Shown here: positions 59,135 through 64,000 of the stretch, piece by piece
Layout: every line of letters starts with the position of its first letter
How positions within the stretch are numbered: the first letter of the stretch is position 1
Assembly (NCBI GenBank): GCA_900102235.1
Contig: FMVL01000009.1
Coordinates: forward strand, 1 to 64,000
Direction: 5' to 3'
DNA length: 64,000 nt
Source of the DNA: Lachnospiraceae bacterium XBB2008
GTDB lineage: Bacteria; Bacillota; Clostridia; Lachnospirales; Lachnospiraceae
Notes under the pieces: generated by a model
Seen by the model: the letters and a program-made list of their open reading frames with translations, nothing else
Told to the model about the DNA's origin: nothing
The model's database searches: none
Position numbers and translations under genes: made by a program

Positions 59135-60301
59135 ATGGATTTCACTTTAAGTAAAGAACATGATATGGTGAGAACCCTTTTTAAGGATTTCGCCGAAAAC
59201 GAAGTTAAGCCTCTTGCCCAGGAGATCGACGAGCAGCACAGATTTCCCAGAGAGACAGTAGACAAGATGGCTAAGTACGGCTTCATGGGTATTCCCGTAC
59301 CCAAGGAGTATGGCGGACAGGGTGCCGACACACTTGCATATGCCATGTGTGTTGAGGAACTCTCCAAGGTATGCGGTACCACAGGCGTTATCGTATCCGC
59401 TCACACTTCACTGTGTATTGACCCCATACTTACTTTCGGTACCGAGGAGCAGAAGCAGAAATATGTAGTACCGCTTGCCAAGGGCGAGAAGCTCGGCGCA
59501 TTCGGTCTTACCGAGCCCGGTGCAGGTACTGACGCTCAGGGTCAGCAGACCAAGGCTGTACTTGACGGTGACGAGTGGGTACTTAACGGATCCAAGTGCT
59601 TCATCACCAACGGTAAGGAAGCTGACGTTTATGTTATCTTCGCAGTTACCGGTAAGGTTGAAAAGCGCGGCAGGATCATGAAAGAGATCTCCGCATTCAT
59701 CGTAGAGAAGGGTACGCCCGGATTTACATTCGGTACAAAAGAGAACAAGATGGGTATCTGTGCATCATCCACATACGAGCTCATCTTCACTGACTGCCGC
59801 ATCCCGAAGGAGAACCTCCTCGGAGCACAGGGCAAGGGCTTCAATATAGCAATGCACACCCTTGACGGCGGCCGTATCGGTATCGCTTCACAGGCACTCG
59901 GACTTGCTGAGGGCGCTCTTGAGACAACCATCAACTATGTTAAAGAGCGTAAGCAGTTCGGCAAAGCCATCGGCGCTTTCCAGAACACTCAGTTCCAGCT
60001 CGCTGACATGGCTACCAAGGTTGAAGCAGCCAAGATGCTCGTATACAAGGCAGCACGTAAGAAAGACGAGTACAAGAAGGATCCCAAGGTTTCCTACTCT
60101 GTAGAAGCAGCAATGGCTAAGCTCTATGCAGCTGAGGTTGCTATGGAAGTTACCACCAAGTGCGTACAGCTCCACGGTGGATACGGATATATCAAAGAGT
60201 ATGATGTAGAGCGTATGATGCGTGATGCCAAGATCACCGAGATCTACGAGGGTACCAGCGAGGTACAGCGTATGGTCATCAGCGCAGCGCTGCTTAAGTA
60301 A
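59135..60301 (+). CDS. bcd: Butyryl-CoA dehydrogenase
   Basis: 388 residues of the acyl-CoA dehydrogenase fold. It reduces crotonyl-CoA to butyryl-CoA together with EtfAB; in clostridia the complex bifurcates electrons from NADH to crotonyl-CoA and ferredoxin. FAD-binding and substrate motifs: [31 protein letters not shown], and the catalytic base Glu in [20 protein letters not shown]. The AGGAGG site lies before ATG 59135. Confidence 0.97.
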   Translation: MDFTLSKEHDMVRTLFKDFAENEVKPLAQEIDEQHRFPRETVDKMAKYGFMGIPVPKEYGGQGADTLAYAMCVEELSKVCGTTGVIVSAHTSLCIDPILTFGTEEQKQKYVVPLAKGEKLGAFGLTEPGAGTDAQGQQTKAVLDGDEWVLNGSKCFITNGKEADVYVIFAVTGKVEKRGRIMKEISAFIVEKGTPGFTFGTKENKMGICASSTYELIFTDCRIPKENLLGAQGKGFNIAMHTLDGGRIGIASQALGLAEGALETTINYVKERKQFGKAIGAFQNTQFQLADMATKVEAAKMLVYKAARKKDEYKKDPKVSYSVEAAMAKLYAAEVAMEVTTKCVQLHGGYGYIKEYDVERMMRDAKITEIYEGTSEVQRMVISAALLK

Positions 60302-60337
60302 GGTTACTGTTAGACTCGTATAAAAGGAGATACTACA

Positions 60338-61123
60338 ATGAAAGTTGTTGTTTGTATTAAGCAGGTGCCTGATACAAAGGGTGGCGTTTCGTTTAACCCC
60401 GATGGTACCTTGAACAGAGCAGCGATGCTCGCAATCATGAATCCTGATGACAAAGCAGGATTGGAAGCAGCTTTAAGACTTAAAGATCAGTACGGCGCAG
60501 AAGTTACCGTTCTGACCATGGGTCTTCCCAAGGCTACAGACGTTCTTCGTGAAGCGCTTGCCATGGGTGCCGACAAGGCAGTTCTCGTAACAGACCGTGT
60601 ACTCGGCGGTGCCGACACATGGGCAACATCAACCACTATCGCAGGTGCTTTAAGAAACCTTGAGTATGATCTGGTCATCACCGGACGTCAGGCTATCGAC
60701 GGCGATACCGCTCAGGTTGGTCCTCAGATCGCCGAGCACCTCGGACTTCCTGTTATCTCTTATGCACAGGATATCAAGATCGACGGTGACAAGGTTATCG
60801 TTGAGCGTCTCTATGATGACAGATATCACGTGCTTGAAGCTAAGATGCCCTGCCTGATCACAGCTCTCGCAGAGCTCAATGAGCCCAGATATATGACTCC
60901 CGGCGGAATCTTCGATGCTTTCCAGGCAGAGATCACTACCTGGGGCAGAGCAGATCTTAAGGATGTTGAAGACGGTAACTTAGGTCTTAACGGATCACCT
61001 ACCAAGATCGCAAAGGCATCCGATAAGGTCCGCAAGGGTGCAGGTGAGAAGGTTGTTCCCGATTCACCTGAAGACGCAGTAGCATATATCATCGGCAAGC
61101 TCGATGAGAAGCATGTCATTTAA
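60338..61123 (+). CDS. etfB: Electron transfer flavoprotein, beta subunit
   Basis: 261 residues. The start KVVVCIKQVPDTKGGVSFNP, the segment ALAMGADKAVLVTDRVLGGADT, and DLVITGRQAIDGDTAQVGPQ match EtfB of the bifurcating Bcd/Etf complexes, which bind a second FAD. It forms a heterodimer with EtfA encoded next. The AAAGGAG site precedes ATG. Confidence 0.96.
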   Translation: MKVVVCIKQVPDTKGGVSFNPDGTLNRAAMLAIMNPDDKAGLEAALRLKDQYGAEVTVLTMGLPKATDVLREALAMGADKAVLVTDRVLGGADTWATSTTIAGALRNLEYDLVITGRQAIDGDTAQVGPQIAEHLGLPVISYAQDIKIDGDKVIVERLYDDRYHVLEAKMPCLITALAELNEPRYMTPGGIFDAFQAEITTWGRADLKDVEDGNLGLNGSPTKIAKASDKVRKGAGEKVVPDSPEDAVAYIIGKLDEKHVI

Positions 61124-61142
61124 GGAAGGGTGGTGAAAGACA

Positions 61143-62213
61143 ATGAATATGACTCCTGAAGCAATAGCTGAATATAAAGGCGTGTACGTTTTCGCTCAGC
61201 AGGTAGACCATACCATCGGAAGCATCGCCTATGAACTCCTGGGAAAGGCAAGAGATCTTGCTGCTCCCCTTAACACCGAAGTAGTAGCCGTACTCATCGG
61301 ATCCGGCGTAAAGGATCTGGCTGATTCACTTGCAGAATACGGCGCAGACAAGGTAATCGTTGTTGATGATCCCGAACTGAAGGAATACAGAACCGAGCCT
61401 TATGCTCACGCTCTGGCAAGCGTCATCAACAAGTATAAGCCCGAGATCATGCTCGTAGGCGCAACCGCTATCGGACGTGACTTAGGCCCTACAGTATCCG
61501 CAAGAGTAGCTACCGGTCTTACAGCTGACTGTACAGTACTTGAGATCGGTGACTTCCCGCTCGTACCCGTACCGGGTAAGGAAGATGAGCAGCTTCACAA
61601 TCAGCTCCTCATGACCCGTCCCGCATTCGGCGGCAACACGATCGCAACCATCGCCTGCCCTTACAACCGTCCTCAGATGGCAACCGTACGTCCCGGCGTT
61701 ATGCAGAAGATCGAGCCCAAGAAGGGTGCAAAGGCAGTTGTTGAAGAATTCAATCCCGGATTCACCCCCAACAACCGTTATGTGACTATCAAGGAAGTAG
61801 TTAAGGCCGTAAAGGACACCGTGGATATCATGGATGCCAAGATCCTTGTATCCGGCGGACGTGGAGTAGGCTCACCCGAGAACTTCAAGCTTCTTGATGA
61901 TCTCGCAGAGGCTATCGGCGGAACCGTTTCATGCTCTCGTGCAGTTGTTGACTCCGGCTGGAAGCCGAAGGATCTGCAGGTAGGCCAGACCGGTAAGACC
62001 GTTCGTCCTAACGTATACTTCGCTATCGGTATCTCAGGTGCTATCCAGCACGTAGCAGGTATGGAAGAATCAGACATCATCATCGCCATCAATAAGGATG
62101 AGGATGCTCCCATCTTCGACGTGGCAGATTACGGTATCGTAGGCGATCTTAACAAGATCCTGCCTCAGCTGACCGAGCAGGTTAAGGCTGCAAGGGCCGC
62201 GAAGAAGAATTAA
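61143..62213 (+). CDS. etfA: Electron transfer flavoprotein, alpha subunit
   Basis: 356 residues. The N-terminal domain (YKGVYVFAQQVDHTIGSIAY, LVGATAIGRDLGPTVSARVA, TGLTADCTVL) is followed by the FAD-binding domain with ILVSGGRGVGSPENF, AVVDSGWKPKDLQVGQTGKTV, YFAIGISGAIQHVAGM and INKDEDAPIFDVADYGIVGDL. It lies 20 bases after etfB with its own GAAGGGTGG site. It is the last gene of the operon; no butyrate kinase or butyryl-CoA:acetate CoA-transferase follows, so the final step is encoded elsewhere. Confidence 0.97.
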   Translation: MNMTPEAIAEYKGVYVFAQQVDHTIGSIAYELLGKARDLAAPLNTEVVAVLIGSGVKDLADSLAEYGADKVIVVDDPELKEYRTEPYAHALASVINKYKPEIMLVGATAIGRDLGPTVSARVATGLTADCTVLEIGDFPLVPVPGKEDEQLHNQLLMTRPAFGGNTIATIACPYNRPQMATVRPGVMQKIEPKKGAKAVVEEFNPGFTPNNRYVTIKEVVKAVKDTVDIMDAKILVSGGRGVGSPENFKLLDDLAEAIGGTVSCSRAVVDSGWKPKDLQVGQTGKTVRPNVYFAIGISGAIQHVAGMEESDIIIAINKDEDAPIFDVADYGIVGDLNKILPQLTEQVKAARAAKKN

Positions 62214-62247
62214 AACTCTTCGGAGAACAATACAGCAAAATCGCATG

Positions 62248-62275
62248 GAGGGCGGTCTTATGACCGCCCTCTTAT
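62248..62275 (+). terminator. Hairpin after etfA
   Basis: GAGGGCGGTC at 62248-62257 pairs perfectly with GACCGCCCTC at 62262-62271 around TTAT. The T-tract is weak (TTAT), so termination may be incomplete, and the TIR gene starting 19 bases later could receive read-through. Confidence 0.65.
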
Positions 62276-62289
62276 CGGGAAAAGAAGTA

Positions 62290-64000
62290 TGGATTATAAA
62301 GCATTTATCAGCTACAGGCATAAACCCATAGACAAAGAGGTGGCGCAGAAGATCCACTTTGCTCTGGAGCACTATAAGATCCCGAAGGAACTTAAGGGAA
62401 AAGGCGCAGGCAACAGGCTCGGAAAGGTCTTCAGAGACGAGGAGGAACTCCCCGCTACGGGAAACCTCTCCGAGAGCATAAACTATGCGCTTGAACACAG
62501 CGAATTCCTGATCGTTGTGTGTACTCCCGACACCCCCGAATCCATATGGGTGCGCGAGGAGATAACCAGATTCAAGGAACTGCACGGCTATGATCACGTC
62601 ATCGCGGTACTAGCCAACGGTACACCGGATGATTCTTTTCCGGAGGAACTCATAACCGTCGATGACCCCGATCATCCCGGACAGACGAAGCTGATAGAGC
62701 CGCTCGCTGCCAACCTGACTGACATGAATAGCACATACGACAAGTCCAGGTTTAAGCGCGAGGTCGTTCGTCTGTACGCGGCTATACTGGGATGCCCTTA
62801 TGACACTCTCTGGCAGAGAGAACACAGGTATAAGCTTCGCAAATATATGATGATCGCAGGAACGGTATCTGCCGTTTTTCTTGCTTTTGCGATATCGATG
62901 CTTATCAAGAACCGCGAGATCTCACAGCGCAATCGGATGATCGAAGAGCAGAATGCGGAGATCATAAAGCGAAACGAGGAGATAGAGAAACAGAATTCGC
63001 AGCTTACATTAAACGAAGCAGCGGCTCTGTTCAGGGAAGCGCAGCTTCATGTCGATAACGGAGACAACGAGCGCGCGATAGAGTCAGTGAGAGCGGCACT
63101 TTCTTCTGAAGAAGGAAAAGCGGAGTACTCGGATGATGCCGAAATGCTGCTCGGCAGCGCTCTCGGAACCGGACTCTATAAAGATGGGATGAGACGCTAC
63201 AATTCGGTGACGCTGGATAACGAAGTGACGGAGATCATGGTTTCCGGGGAGAGTGACCGGTTCTATACCATCGATACTTCAGGGATCATCAGGTGTTTTG
63301 CCTATCCTGACCTGACAGAATGCTGGAAGAGCAATTCGATCGACATGAGTGTGGATGGGGACACATCCGTCAGAAGAACGCGCCTTGTAGAGGATACGGA
63401 AGAAAATGTACTGGTCTATGTCGGAATGCATACGATCATGGCTATATCTTCCGATGCCGGTAAAACAATCTGGAGCGATGATAACGAAGACGTCGGATTT
63501 ACCAAGTGTTTTGCAACGACTGAGGATGCCGGACTGATAGGAATCGTGGCATCCGTACCCGGAGAATCGGGGTATGTCGGAGGGGCGCCCTATACACTCA
63601 GAGTGATGGATGTTACGACTGGTGATTTGAAGGCCGAAATCCCGCTTCCGGAGGATTTTGAAGGCGGGTACATGTACTCTATCGGCAACAACATGGCCTT
63701 CTCGGACTCCGGCCGTTACATTGCTTTTTCGGGATACTTTAAATATGGCGAGGACTACAGCCTGGGCGGATATCATATGTGTACGTTTATGGCTGATCTG
63801 GAAAAGTCGGAGATGAGTCTTATCGGAGATGAGGAGATACAGACAACGTTTTTTGCAGACTATCCTTTGATCGCCGGCATACAGTTTACCGAAGCCGAGG
63901 ATTCTGTGTATCTGATGGATTACGATCTGGATACGCGTTGTATGAGGATCACGCGCAGATTCCCGGATGGAACGGCCGAGGAACTGTATTCGCAGCCTCA
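62290..64000 (+). CDS. TIR-domain membrane protein with C-terminal repeat domain (cut by window end)
   Basis: At least 570 residues, open to the last base. Residues 1-125 form a TIR domain: DYKAFISYRHKPIDKEVAQK, VFRDEEELPATGNLSESINY, and SEFLIVVCTPDTPESIWVRE with Glu90 or Glu91 three to four residues after Trp87 as the likely catalytic glutamate. A membrane helix at about 186-206 is followed by a coiled coil (207-240), a short helical TPR-like part (245-290), and a beta-rich region from about 300 resembling WD40 or PQQ-type propeller blades (ISSDAGKTIW, LRVMDVTTGDLKAEIPL). There is no strong ribosome binding site at ATG 62290. TIR domains often cleave NAD+ in defence, but this architecture has also been seen without known function. 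Confidence 0.82.

Overview
The window is bacterial chromosome, most likely from a butyrate-forming member of the Lachnospiraceae (the Butyrivibrio / Roseburia / Coprococcus neighbourhood). The case rests on the gene order thl-crt-hbd-bcd-etfB-etfA, low-GC Firmicute-type promoters and GGAGG ribosome binding sites, several large hybrid sensor kinases with no partner regulator nearby, cytoplasmic glycosidases, and tRNAs without an encoded CCA. Genus and species cannot be fixed from the sequence alone.

Layout. (1) 1-5600: the 3' end of a 23S rRNA gene with no 5S gene behind it, tRNA-Asn and tRNA-Met, a hybrid histidine kinase overlapping regulatory space with an ABC exporter, then tRNA-Asp and tRNA-Leu with closely packed promoters and terminators. 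(2) 5600-17700: core genes rpsO, pnp, an HD-GYP protein, an anchored hydrolase, pspA, pcrA, a small acidic membrane protein, a very unusual amino-acid-permease/hybrid-kinase fusion on the minus strand, and the 23S rRNA methyltransferase gene rlmD. (3) 17700-34500: an accessory region. It is built from single genes (acetyltransferases, serine hydrolases, a methyltransferase, two fusion enzymes), gene stumps, and repeated copies of the 3' end of rlmD. Inside it sit a phosphate module (PhoP/PhoR-like pair, HD protein, Na+/phosphate symporter, with matching Pho-box-like operators) and the remains of a conjugative or plasmid-like element.

(4) 34500-45000: a carbohydrate and regulation region: AraC/GyrI-type regulator, GH39 xylosidase, major facilitator transporter, a third hybrid kinase with a small cysteine-containing partner ORF, GH27 alpha-galactosidase, a GT11-like fucosyltransferase and a sodium/solute symporter. 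(5) 45000-56000: a membrane-anchored M3 peptidase, a soluble chemotaxis-type receptor, malQ, a FabG-like dehydrogenase, thioredoxin reductase, an SH3/NlpC cell-wall hydrolase, a cluster of DnaA boxes, hpf and a membrane glycosyltransferase-like protein. (6) 56000-64000: the butyryl-CoA operon (acetyl-CoA to butyryl-CoA with Bcd/Etf), followed by a TIR-domain membrane protein cut by the window end.

The most interesting items are the dispersed rlmD-tail repeats that abut the start codons of cargo genes, the APC-permease/hybrid-kinase fusion, the TIR-membrane-propeller protein, the Nudix/beta-lactamase and GNAT/CHAP fusions, the shared Pho-box-like operators, and the DnaA-box cluster with an 18-bp palindrome far from any visible dnaA. 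All functional statements are from reading the sequence; no database search was run.
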